DNA of 12,904 nt from an uncultured Acetatifactor sp. (lineage in GTDB: Bacteria; Bacillota; Clostridia; Lachnospirales; Lachnospiraceae). The notes beneath the pieces are model-generated. The model made no database searches and had not been told where the DNA came from. It saw only the letters and a list, made by a program, of their open reading frames with translations. Shown here piece after piece: positions 1-7,400 of this stretch. Numbering within the stretch: position 1 is the first letter of the stretch; every line of letters begins with the position of its first letter. The translations under genes were made by a program, and so were the position numbers. Where the stretch lies: the NCBI GenBank assembly GCA_910578995.1, contig CAJTSY010000020.1, positions 1 through 12,904 of the forward strand, written 5' to 3'.

Positions 1-325
1 CCATCATGGGATTCTCCACGCCGTAGGTAAACAGCTTGGGATCCGTGATCTGGTAAAATACAACCGTATCGATCCGCATGGTAACATTGTCCTTCGTGAT
101 AACAGGCTGGGGCGGGAAGTCAGCCACCTGCTCCTTCAGGTTCACCTTCCTGGCCACTTTGTCCACAAAGGGCATCTTGATGTGGAAGCCCACGGACCAG
201 GTCCCCTGATACGCGCCCAGACGCTCGATCACATACGCCTGCGCCTGGGGGACAATCTTCAGGCAGGATGCCAGAATCACCAACACCAGAATGATCAGTG
301 CAAGCAGTAACCATAACAATTCCAT
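1..325 (-). CDS. SPFH/stomatin-like (paraslipin) membrane protein, N-terminal part
   Basis: The first 108 residues are present; the C-terminus lies beyond the left edge. The ATG at 325 follows an AGAGGTAAGAG ribosome-binding site. Residues 2-20 form a hydrophobic helix (LLWLLLALIILVLVILAS), followed by the start of an SPFH/Band-7 domain: VPQAQAYVIERLGAY near residues 25-39, then PFVDKVARKVNLKEQV, PPQPVITKDNVTMRID and VVFYQITDP. This order is typical of the QmcA/paraslipin branch. Such proteins form large oligomeric membrane scaffolds and are thought to organise microdomains and membrane-protein quality control. The gene sits 64 nt downstream of an NfeD-family gene on the same strand, the usual partner of SPFH proteins, so co-expression is likely. 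HflC/HflK identity is less likely because the partner is NfeD. The family call is secure; the exact cellular role is not. Confidence 0.93.
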   Translation of the reverse strand, partial: MELLWLLLALIILVLVILASCLKIVPQAQAYVIERLGAYQGTWSVGFHIKMPFVDKVARKVNLKEQVADFPPQPVITKDNVTMRIDTVVFYQITDPKLFTYGVENPMM

Positions 326-340
326 CTCTTACCTCTTTCT

Positions 341-359
341 GCACTGTTAACCACAGTGC
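341..359 (-). other. Hairpin between nfeD-like and SPFH genes
   Basis: A perfect 7-bp inverted repeat, GCACTGT at 341-347 and ACAGTGC at 353-359, with a 5-nt loop, lies directly upstream of the SPFH ribosome-binding site at about 326-340. There is no T-run after it on the minus strand, so it does not look like a terminator. It could stabilise or punctuate the nfeD-SPFH transcript or affect access to the ribosome-binding site. The function is inferred only. Confidence 0.5.
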
Positions 360-389
360 CTGTTTATTTTATCCCAAAATCCCGTCTTC

Positions 390-905
390 TTATTCCGGAA
401 TTTTTGTTCCATCTGCACCGGAAACCCCGGTTTCTTCTGTATCCGCCCGTGAAACCCTCTCAGGTTCCGGCTCCTGTCTGGCCACAATGAGCTTCACCCC
501 GTGTATGGACTTCACCACCACCACGGTTCCTTCCGGGATTTTTACATTGTCTTCCCAGCTTCTGGCCATCCACTCCTGACCGTTCACCGTTACCTGTCCC
601 TTTGCCTTGAGATTGTCGATCTCACCGGTTACAATGGCCTGGCGTCCCACCATGCTTTCCACATTCGTCTTCACCCGGTCCCTGTTAAAATACCGTACCG
701 CAATGGGCCTGGTAAAGAACAGCATCGCAAGGGACACCACAAAAAACAAAATGATCTGAAAAAAGATCGGCGCCTGCAGCAGGGCCGCAAATATTGCCAC
801 CAGGGCACCTCCCGCAAACCATATACTGGTAAGTCCCAGGGTCAGCACTTCCACTCCTATGCAGAGAATCAGCAGAACCAACCAGAAAATCAGCATCTCC
901 TCCAT
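390..905 (-). CDS. NfeD-family membrane protein (SPFH partner)
   Basis: 171 aa. The N-terminal half is almost entirely hydrophobic, with about three membrane spans at residues 5-24, 28-44 and 46-64. A short linker leads to a soluble beta-rich domain (about 78-142) containing VGRQAIVTGEIDNLKAKGQV and NGQEWMARS, which matches the OB-fold C-terminal domain of NfeD proteins. The tail after residue 145 is charged and probably disordered. NfeD proteins are membrane partners of stomatin/SPFH proteins, and here the SPFH gene follows immediately. The OB domain probably faces the cytoplasm and mediates contact with the partner. I chose the ATG at 905 because an AAAGGAGGGAG site stands 5-8 nt before it; an in-frame ATG at 1010 has no such site and would add 35 residues ahead of the first membrane span. 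No protease domain is present, so this is the short NfeD type. Confidence 0.9.
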   Translation of the reverse strand: MEEMLIFWLVLLILCIGVEVLTLGLTSIWFAGGALVAIFAALLQAPIFFQIILFFVVSLAMLFFTRPIAVRYFNRDRVKTNVESMVGRQAIVTGEIDNLKAKGQVTVNGQEWMARSWEDNVKIPEGTVVVVKSIHGVKLIVARQEPEPERVSRADTEETGVSGADGTKIPE

Positions 906-966
906 ATGCTCCCTCCTTTGCCTTCCATAATCCCACATTCTTTTTCCCTCTGTGGCTATTATGTAT

Positions 967-995
967 AGTTTACTACAAAAAGAATCTTTGGGCAA
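967..995 (-). promoter_or_regulatory. Possible sigma-A promoter of nfeD-SPFH unit
   Basis: On the minus strand, TTGCCC (995-990) and TAAACT (972-967) are 17 bp apart, each matching four of six consensus bases. An A/T-rich TATACATAAT sequence follows immediately, so the exact -10 is uncertain. The site lies about 60 bp upstream of the chosen nfeD start and downstream of the preceding gene's terminator, which is where a promoter is needed. Confidence 0.4.
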
Positions 996-1008
996 TAACT
1001 TTCTTTGC

Positions 1009-1028
1009 ACGATAATAAGGTTTATCGT
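1009..1028. promoter_or_regulatory. Operator-like palindrome upstream of nfeD
   Basis: A perfect inverted repeat, ACGATAA (1009-1015), 6-bp spacer, TTATCGT (1022-1028), lies 14 bp upstream of the -35 of the proposed nfeD promoter. It sits between the hydrolase terminator and that promoter and codes for nothing. The dyad geometry suits a dimeric regulator, but no particular regulator can be named. Confidence 0.4.
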
Positions 1029-1093
1029 CCCCGGGTATCTTCCCGTTTCTTATCATTTTTCCCCCAAACTGCAGCACCAAAACATTTCCACGG

Positions 1094-1127
1094 AAAAGGA
1101 CATCCGAACCTGCTGTCCGGATGCCCT
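1094..1127 (-). terminator. Intrinsic terminator after the cell-wall hydrolase gene
   Basis: On the minus strand, a 12-bp stem is formed by AGGGCATCCGGA (1127-1116) and TTCGGATGTCCT (1108-1097) with two G-U pairs and the 7-nt loop CAGCAGG. A short T-run follows directly. It begins about 30 nt after the hydrolase stop codon and should separate that gene from the nfeD unit. Confidence 0.8.
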
Positions 1128-1156
1128 GAAAGAATCACTCTGTCCCGTATTTATCT

Positions 1157-2254
1157 TTAATAAAATACATGGTTTCCGATTACCAGCCCCTCACGTCCGT
1201 TGTTTCTGCGGAAGTGGGTCAGATCGCCTACATTGGACACGCCTGACAGCGCTTCCTTGGCGGCCTGGATACAGCTTGAGGAAATGTTCCCCGATTCGTA
1301 CAGCCTGTTCACCTTGCCGTTCATGGCAGGCGTAAACTGGCCCGACGCATAGATTACGCCGTGAATGGAATTCGGGTAGGCGCCGCTTCTCACCCTGTTC
1401 ATCACCACCGCTCCCACTGCCACCTGGCCTTCATATGATTCGGAACCTGCCTCGCACTGAATCAGCGCTGCCAGAAGCAGGGTGGTATCCGCATCCGTGG
1501 TATATTCGCCGTAGTTCTTGTGGCGCTCAGCCTCTTTCCTGGCTGCTTCCTCCGCCTCCTGGCGGATCCTGATCTCCTCCATGGTCTCCCCTGCGTCAAT
1601 GATGAAATCCGTCAATACATATTCCGCGGACACATAGCCGTTGCTGCCTTCGAAATCCACGCAGATCCAACCGTTCTCATCCTGGCCCAGCACTTCCATG
1701 ATCTCCCCCTTGGGAAGCAGTCCGTATACCCCTGCCTCCATATTGGGCTCCGTCCTCACCCTGAGGGTCTCCGTGTTGATGGTGGCCACCATCTTGCCCA
1801 CGTCATTGGCCAGGGCCAGGGCGTCCTCCCCGAATAACAGATATTCGTCGGAAGCCCATCCGATGATGTTGCCCGACTGGAGTTTCGTCCATCCGTCCTT
1901 TCTCTCCAGAATGGTACCTCCACAGTCCTTGTATAACAGTCCTACCTTATCTGATGTTTCATCTGCCTCGCTTCTCACATTCAGGGCGTCCCTGACGTTG
2001 GCCATGACCAGTTTGGTCTCCTCCGCCTCGTCCACTTCCTCTACCTGGAGTTCAAGGTTCAGTTCCTTCGCCGTGGCGTTCACAAGATCAACGGAACTGG
2101 CGGAACCGGGATTCAGAATCGAAGCCACTCCTCCCCGCAGCTGCTCCATGGAATCGTCCTCGGAAGCCAGCACCGCCATGCCCGACTGTAAGACAAAAAT
2201 CAGGGAGAGCATGAGTCCTGTCACTGCGGTAAACAGTTTCCTGCGTTTCGTCAT
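1157..2254 (-). CDS. Secreted cell-wall hydrolase: two SH3 domains plus SleB-type catalytic domain
   Basis: 365 aa, exported. A basic N-terminus (MTKRRK) and hydrophobic stretch end in a signal-peptidase-like site, MAVLA|SEDD, after about residue 30. Two bacterial SH3 domains follow: about 83-142 (ALNVRSEADETSDKVG, GWTKLQSGNIIGWAS) and about 155-216 (LRVRTEPNMEAGVYGLLPKG, NGWICVDFEGSNGYV). A charged, probably coiled linker spans about 222-246. The C-terminal domain (about 255-365) is of the SleB/Hydrolase_2 type, with CEAGSESYEGQVAVGAVVMN and the terminal IGNHVFY; Glu268 is the expected catalytic acid. Relatives cleave peptidoglycan, some of them spore cortex. The SH3 repeats suggest wall binding in the vegetative envelope, but a role in germination cannot be excluded. 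The start at 2254 is set by a GGAGG site 7-8 nt upstream; longer in-frame starts at 2275 and 2269 lack one. Its own promoter and terminator make it a single-gene unit. Confidence 0.92.
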   Translation of the reverse strand: MTKRRKLFTAVTGLMLSLIFVLQSGMAVLASEDDSMEQLRGGVASILNPGSASSVDLVNATAKELNLELQVEEVDEAEETKLVMANVRDALNVRSEADETSDKVGLLYKDCGGTILERKDGWTKLQSGNIIGWASDEYLLFGEDALALANDVGKMVATINTETLRVRTEPNMEAGVYGLLPKGEIMEVLGQDENGWICVDFEGSNGYVSAEYVLTDFIIDAGETMEEIRIRQEAEEAARKEAERHKNYGEYTTDADTTLLLAALIQCEAGSESYEGQVAVGAVVMNRVRSGAYPNSIHGVIYASGQFTPAMNGKVNRLYESGNISSSCIQAAKEALSGVSNVGDLTHFRRNNGREGLVIGNHVFY

Positions 2255-2323
2255 TTTCTTTACCTCCATGAACAAATCATATTCCTTTGCAGGTACTTTA
2301 CAAAAAGTATGCTACTTCTTAAT

Positions 2324-2355
2324 AAAGTTATTACAAAGTTATTAAATTTGTTACA
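2324..2355 (-). promoter_or_regulatory. Tandem 11-bp repeats and TGTAA boxes in hydrolase leader
   Basis: AAAGTTATTA occurs twice on the plus strand, at 2324-2333 and 2335-2344, giving an exact 11-bp period. On the minus strand TGTAAT (2335-2330) and TGTAAC (2355-2350) lie in the same block. It starts at the predicted transcription start and lies inside the roughly 100-nt leader. Direct repeats one helical turn apart suit an OmpR/PhoB-family response regulator, but the WalR arrangement (TGTWAH, 5 bp, TGTWAH) is not met. Confidence 0.4.
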
Positions 2356-2360
2356 AGGTC

Positions 2361-2389
2361 ATCATAGCAGATGTTAAGAAGAATGTCAA
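2361..2389 (-). promoter_or_regulatory. Strong sigma-A promoter of the cell-wall hydrolase gene
   Basis: On the minus strand, TTGACA (2389-2384, full consensus) is separated by exactly 17 bp from TATGAT (2366-2361, five of six), which is preceded by TGC, an extended -10. Transcription should start near 2354, giving a leader of about 100 nt before the ATG at 2254. This is one of the best promoter matches in the window. Confidence 0.85.
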
Positions 2390-2407
2390 GTTTTCTACCC
2401 AAATTTT

Positions 2408-2510
2408 CTGAAATCTTTCAGTTCTCCAGTATTTCCGCGGCTCCGCGGCATCTTATTTCTGTAATATCCCTTTGATTACAGGGTTCGCGCAGCGGTTCCT
2501 GTAATATCCC
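2408..2510. repeat. Cluster of hairpins and a repeated CTGTAATATCCC between methyltransferase and hydrolase genes
   Basis: CTGTAATATCCC occurs at 2459-2470 and 2499-2510, with an inverted ATTACAG at 2475-2481 between them. ATTACAGG (2475-2482) can pair with CCTGTAAT (2498-2505), or ATTACAG can pair with the other copy (2459-2465). Further downstream on the minus strand are CCGCGG-CT-CCGCGG (2435-2448) and CTGAAA-TC-TTTCAG (2408-2421). None is followed by a T-run, so this is not a classical terminator, although it lies where the methyltransferase transcript should end. Confidence 0.5.
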
Positions 2511-2514
2511 CACA

Positions 2515-3312
2515 TTATTCTTTCCCACGTCTCTGGCGGTGGGCCTCATACATGAGAATGGACGCGGTAACCGCCGCGTTCAGGGACTCCACCCGGCCCT
2601 CCATGGGAATCTTCAGGTAACAGTCCGCTTTTGCCGCCAGTTCCCTGCTGAGCCCGTTTCCCTCGTTTCCGATCAGGAAGGCCGTGCCCCGGCGGAAGGA
2701 AAAACTGTCGTAATACTGCTTTCCTTCCAGGTGGGCGGCATAGATCCTGACCCCGTTTCCGCGCAGCACATCCACCGTCCCGCACAGATCCTCCACGCAG
2801 ACCACAGGAACCCGGTACACAGACCCCATGGTAGCCCTTATCACCTTGGGATTGTAGACGTCCACTGTCCCCGCTCCCAGGATAATGCCCGTGACCCCCG
2901 CCCCCTCCCCGGTCCTGACAATAGTGCCCAGGTTGCCGGGATCCTGCAGGTTTTCCGCCACGAGAAACAGGGGAGCCCCGGTCTGCCCCAACAGTTCCTC
3001 CAGGCTGTAACGGGGCCGTTCCAGGACACAGAGAATTCCCTGGGGGCTCTGGGTATCGGACATTTTCCGGAATACCCCGGAGGCCACGGTCTCGAATCCT
3101 GTGGCGGCAAGTTTTTTTCTCATATCCGGAGGAAGATCCTCCCTGTCCGGAACCTCCTCCGATACATAGACCTCCCTGATCCATTCTTCCGGGGCCTCCT
3201 GAAACATTTTAAATCCCTCCGCCAGGAAAATTCCGGCGCTGCGCCTCTCCCCTGCCCTGGCCTGCCACTGTGCGATCTGCTTTATTTTCGGATTGGAATG
3301 ACTTGTTATCAT
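2515..3312 (-). CDS. TrmH/SpoU-family RNA 2'-O-methyltransferase
   Basis: 265 aa. It is predicted to transfer a methyl group from SAM to a ribose 2'-OH in rRNA or tRNA. The N-terminal substrate-binding domain (about 1-95) opens with ITSHSNPKIKQIAQW and has RRSAGIFLAEGFKMFQEA, typical of this branch. The SPOUT knot domain (about 113-262) shows all three motifs: ENLQDPGNLGTIVRTGEGAG (about 120-139), FLIGNEGNGLS (about 212-222) and IPMEGRVESLNAAVTASIL (235-253). I use the ATG at 3312 because residue 1 then aligns with the family start, with a GGGGGA site 10 nt upstream. A longer in-frame ATG at 3363 lies inside the pfkA terminator hairpin. No clear promoter lies between that terminator and the gene, so expression may depend on readthrough. 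The exact target nucleotide cannot be read from the sequence; RlmB or another paralogue is possible. Confidence 0.9.
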   Translation of the reverse strand: MITSHSNPKIKQIAQWQARAGERRSAGIFLAEGFKMFQEAPEEWIREVYVSEEVPDREDLPPDMRKKLAATGFETVASGVFRKMSDTQSPQGILCVLERPRYSLEELLGQTGAPLFLVAENLQDPGNLGTIVRTGEGAGVTGIILGAGTVDVYNPKVIRATMGSVYRVPVVCVEDLCGTVDVLRGNGVRIYAAHLEGKQYYDSFSFRRGTAFLIGNEGNGLSRELAAKADCYLKIPMEGRVESLNAAVTASILMYEAHRQRRGKE

Positions 3313-3340
3313 ATGGTTTCTGTCCCCCGTACATGTCTGC

Positions 3341-3380
3341 AAAAAAACAGGACGGCCATCCATCCCGGGAAAGCCGTCCC
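3341..3380 (-). terminator. Intrinsic terminator after pfkA
   Basis: On the minus strand GGACGGC (3379-3373) pairs perfectly with GCCGTCC (3356-3350) around a 16-nt loop, followed by TG and seven T residues (3347-3341). An A-run lies just upstream, so the element could also work on the other strand. It closes the dnaE-pfkA unit and begins about 50 nt after the pfkA stop codon. Confidence 0.88.
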
Positions 3381-3431
3381 CCCTTTTTGTTATTATAAAT
3401 ATGCTGCCGCATGGCCGCCTGAATATTCTGC

Positions 3432-4403
3432 CTAGATGGCAAGCATCTTGGCCACTTCGTACTGGTACCTGTCAATGTCCTTCTGCATGGACAGGGCCTC
3501 CTCGATGCCGAAGTCCGTAAACTCACCGAATTTGTAGCCCACCACCCGGTTGGTCTTGCCCTCCAGGATGGTGTCCACCGCATAAGCCCCCATAATGGAA
3601 GCATAGTAACGATCCTTTGCGGTAGGGCTGCCGCCCCGCTGCATGTAGCCCAGAATGGTGGCCCTGGTCTCCACGCCCGTGGCCGCCTCAATCCGCTTTG
3701 CCATGGAGGTGGAATGGCCGATGCCTTCCGCATTGATGATCAGGTGGTGGATCTTTCCCTTTTTACGGCTCTCGATAATATGGTTAACTATCTCCTGCTC
3801 GTCATAATTGTAATTCTCAGGGAGAAGGATGTCCTCAGCGCCGTTGGCAACACCGCACCACAAAGCGATATAGCCCGCGTGGCGGCCCATTACCTCGATA
3901 ATGCTGCACCGCTCATGGGACGAAGATGTATCCTTTACCTTGTCAATGGCCTGCATGGCAGTGTTCACCGCCGTGTCAAACCCTATGGTGTAGTCCGTGC
4001 AGGCAATATCCAGGTCAATGGTTCCCGGAATGCCCACCGCGTTGATTCCCTGCCTGGAAAGGGCCTGGGCCCCCCGGTAGGAACCGTCCCCGCCGATGAC
4101 CACAATGCCGTCAATGCCGTGTTTCCGGCAGATGTCGGCGGCTTTTTTCTGATATTCCTGCTTCTTGAATTCCAGGCATCTGGCCGTCCCCAGGACGGTG
4201 CCGCCCTTCTGGATGATGTCGGACACATTCCGGGGCTGCATGTCTATGATATCCTCATTCAACAGACCATTATACCCCTTCTTGACACCTTTTACCTTCA
4301 GCCCCCTATAAATAGCAGTACGTACCACCGCCCTGATGGCGGCATTCATACCCGGCGCGTCCCCGCCGCTCGTCAAAACTGCAATTGTCTTTATCTCAGC
4401 CAT
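3432..4403 (-). CDS. pfkA: ATP-dependent 6-phosphofructokinase
   Basis: 323 aa, the normal length for bacterial PfkA. It phosphorylates fructose 6-phosphate to fructose 1,6-bisphosphate in the cytoplasm, the committed step of glycolysis. Visible motifs are TSGGDAPGMNAAIR (11-24, nucleotide site), IGGDGS (103-108), GIPGTIDLDIACTDYTIGFD (124-143, with catalytic Asp130), EVMGRHAGYIA (170-180), INAEGIG and LGYMQRGGSP. Gly after GGD and Gly127 in PGTID point to ATP rather than pyrophosphate as donor. The usual Asn of TIDND is Leu131 here; both flanking aspartates remain. The start at 4403 has AGGAGG 8 nt upstream. It lies 59 nt after the dnaE stop, so the two are probably co-transcribed, and a second promoter candidate overlaps the dnaE stop codon. 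A terminator follows. Confidence 0.97.
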   Translation of the reverse strand: MAEIKTIAVLTSGGDAPGMNAAIRAVVRTAIYRGLKVKGVKKGYNGLLNEDIIDMQPRNVSDIIQKGGTVLGTARCLEFKKQEYQKKAADICRKHGIDGIVVIGGDGSYRGAQALSRQGINAVGIPGTIDLDIACTDYTIGFDTAVNTAMQAIDKVKDTSSSHERCSIIEVMGRHAGYIALWCGVANGAEDILLPENYNYDEQEIVNHIIESRKKGKIHHLIINAEGIGHSTSMAKRIEAATGVETRATILGYMQRGGSPTAKDRYYASIMGAYAVDTILEGKTNRVVGYKFGEFTDFGIEEALSMQKDIDRYQYEVAKMLAI

Positions 4404-4437
4404 CTCTCAAACCTCCTGCGACTCTTATCACCCAACC

Positions 4438-4466
4438 ATTTTATACCTTTTTAAGCTGTTTTTCAA
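4438..4466 (-). promoter_or_regulatory. Possible internal promoter for pfkA, overlapping dnaE stop
   Basis: On the minus strand TTGAAA (4466-4461) and TAAAAT (4443-4438) are 17 bp apart and each matches five of six consensus bases. The dnaE TGA stop (4465-4463) lies inside the -35. Transcription would begin near 4431, leaving a short leader with the pfkA ribosome-binding site. It would let pfkA be expressed at a higher level than dnaE. Confidence 0.5.
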
Positions 4467-7400
4467 TAGGACTTGTCCATATTTACACGGATTTTTACAT
4501 TTTCCTCCCCGAAGAGCCCTTCCAGTTTCCTGCGCAGCGTGCTGTCCGCCCTCACCCGGCGGTTGGGGGGCAGAAGCTTATAGGATCTGGAATTCTTCAG
4601 GAAGATCACCACATCGTCATTGCCGTCGGAATCCGCAATGGAGGCAAGCAGCTCCTGCTCCCTGGAAAAATAGCTGTCCGCGTCGGGGAACTGGATCCAT
4701 ATGCCTGACGGAACCTTCCGGGGCGCCTCCTGCCGGCTTCCGCCATATCCGCCGTAACCGCCGCGGAACAGGGGCCTCCCCTTTGCCTCCCTGGCTTCCT
4801 GGAATGTGACCACCTGCTCGCAGATCAGCTTGCCGTCCTTTTCTTCCTCCACATTGGCCCGCCCTTTTACAAAGATCCTGGCCTCCTCCGTCAGCAGGGA
4901 GCCGTACTTTTCATAGTCCCTGGGAAATACCACCACCTCCACATTTCCTACCAGGTCTTCCAGATTCAGGAAGGCCATCATCTGGTCGTTTCTGGTGTAT
5001 TTGACAGTCTTGTCGGCGATCATGCCGCCCACCACCACCCTGGCCTGGTCTGCCACACGCACTCTGCCGTTCTCGTCGTCCAGGGCAAAATCATTGGTGG
5101 TATTGGTAATGCATTTCTCCAGAAGCTCCTGGTCGGATTCCAGGGGATGGCCGCTTAAGTAAATCCCCAGCACTTCCTTCTCGAAGGCCAGGAGCATTTC
5201 CTTGGGATATTCCCCCACATCCGGCAGCTGTATGTCAAATTCCTCCTTCTGGGAATCATCCGCTATATCAAACAGGGAAATCTGCCCTGCCAGATTGTTC
5301 TTTTTGTCTTTTGAAAGCTGCTCCATCATCTGTACATATACGGACATAAACTGCTTCCTGGTGCCGTCCATGCCGTCCAGGGCGCCGGCCTTGATGAAAT
5401 TTTCCACTGCCCGTTTATTCACGTCCCTGTCCGCAACGCGGGTGAGAAAGTCCTTCAGACCGGTAAACAGCCCCCTTGCCCTGCGCTCCTCCACAATGCT
5501 GTCAATGGCGCTGCGCCCTACCCCCTTGATGGCGGTAAGGGCATAGCGGATACTGTCCCCGCTGACGGAGAAACCGCTCTGTCCCTGGTTGATGTCCGGA
5601 GGAAGCAGGGTGATCCCCATGCTGCGGCAGGTCAGGATATATTCGGACACTTTCTTGGCATTGTCAATCACGGAAGTCAGGAGCGCAGCCATGAATTCCA
5701 CAGGATAGTGGTATTTCAGGTAGGCTGTCTGGTAGGCCACCACCGCATACCCGGCTCCATGGGATTTGTTAAAGGCATACTCGGCAAAATCGATCATGTC
5801 GTCAAAGATCCCCTTTGCCACCCCCTCGTCGATTCCCTTGGACAGGCAGCCCGGCACTCCCTCCGCCTCATTTCCGTAGATGAAATTCACCCTCTCCTTC
5901 TCCATGACGGAATGCTTCTTCTTGCTCATGGCCCGGCGCACCAGGTCGCTGCGGCCCATGGTATAGCCTCCCAGGTCACGCACGATCTGCATCACCTGCT
6001 CCTGATATATGATACAGCCGTAAGTGGGGGAGAGAATGGGCTCCAGCTGCGGGCAGGCGTAAGAAATGGAACTGCGGTCACCCCGCCCCCTGATGTACTT
6101 GGGAATGGAATCCATGGGGCCCGGCCGGTATAACGAAATACCGTCAATAATATCCTCCAGGCTCCTGGGGCGAAGCTCCTTCATCAGATTCTTCATCCCC
6201 GCGCTCTCCAGCTGGAAGATGCCGTCGGTCTTCCCGGCACCCAGGTACTCGTAGACCCCGGCATCGTCGAAGTCCACATTGTCAATGTCGATCTTTATCC
6301 CCCTGGCCTGCTCCACGAACTTCACGGTGTCATGAATCACCGTAAGGGTCCGAAGCCCCAGAAAGTCCATTTTCAAAAGCCCCAGCTCCTCCAGCGTGGT
6401 CATGGTGAACTGGGTTGTGATGGAACCGTCGCTTCCCCGGGACAGGGGCACAAATTCGTCCGCGGCCTCCGGACAGATCACCACTCCCGCCGCGTGCATG
6501 GAGCTGTGTCTGGGGAGGCCCTCCAGACGCTTGCACATGTCAATGAGACGGCGCACCTGCCCGTCCTCCTGATACAGCTTCTTAAACTCCGGATTCTTCT
6601 CCAGCGCCTTGTCAATGGTGATGTTCAGCTCCCCCGGGATCATCCTTGCCAGGGAATCCGCAAAGGCGTAGGGCAGATCCATCACCCGGCCCACGTCCCG
6701 GATCACGCCCTTGGCTGCCAGGGTACCGAAGGTGACGATCTGCACCACCTTGTCCGCGCCGTATTTCCTGCCCACGTAATCTATGACTTCCTGCCTGCGG
6801 TTGTAGCAGAAGTCCACGTCGATATCGGGCATGGACACCCGCTCCGGGTTCAGGAACCGCTCAAACAGCAGGTTGTACCGGATGGGTTCGATATTGGTGA
6901 TCTTCAGGCAGTAGGCCACGATGCTGCCTGCGGCGGAGCCCCGTCCCGGCCCCACGGGTATGTCGTTGCTTCTGGCATAATTGATAAAGTCCCAGACAAT
7001 CAGGAAATAGTCCACATATCCCATCCTGCGTATGACGGATAATTCGTAGTCAAGCCGTTCCCTGAGGGTCTGCCCCGTGTCCCCCGCAGGCTGCTCCCCG
7101 TCGCCGTAACGTTCCTTAAGCCCGTCGTCGCAGAGCTTGTTCAGATAGCCCCAGGAATCATAGCCTTCCGGCACCTCATACCTGGGCAGCTTGGTAACCC
7201 CGAACTCGATCTCCACATGGCAGCGGTCCGCGATGCGCTGGGTATTCTCCAGGGCCTCCCAGGCATAGGGAAACAGGGCCTTCATCTCCTCCTCGCTCTT
7301 CACGAAATACTGGCCGCCCTCATAGCGCAGCCTGTCCTCGTCCGCCAGCTTCTTATTGGTCTGGAGGCACAGCAGGATATCGTGGGAGTCCGCGTCCGTC

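Noticed and set aside
906..1010. N-terminal extension of the NfeD protein to an ATG at 1010
   Set aside because: It would cover the promoter candidate and lacks a ribosome-binding site; the ATG at 905 has a strong one directly before the first membrane span.
2255..2275. Hydrolase starts at 2275 or 2269
   Set aside because: The GGAGG that fits the ATG at 2254 lies within this stretch, and the shorter form gives a normal signal peptide.
2297..2355. WalR (YycF) operator upstream of the hydrolase
   Set aside because: Three TGTAAH hexamers exist on the minus strand, but their spacing (20 and 33 bp between starts) does not match the TGTWAH-N5-TGTWAH rule; kept only as a general repeat.
3313..3363. 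Methyltransferase start at the upstream in-frame ATG
   Set aside because: That ATG lies in the loop of the pfkA terminator and the T-run would be coding; the family start matches the ATG at 3312.
3392..3397. Consensus TATAAT as a methyltransferase promoter
   Set aside because: There is no -35 or extended -10, and the pfkA terminator lies immediately downstream of where transcription would begin.
2539..3435. Plus-strand open frame of 298 aa opposite the methyltransferase
   Set aside because: It overlaps the full knot methyltransferase and the pfkA terminator, with no domain and shadow-like composition.
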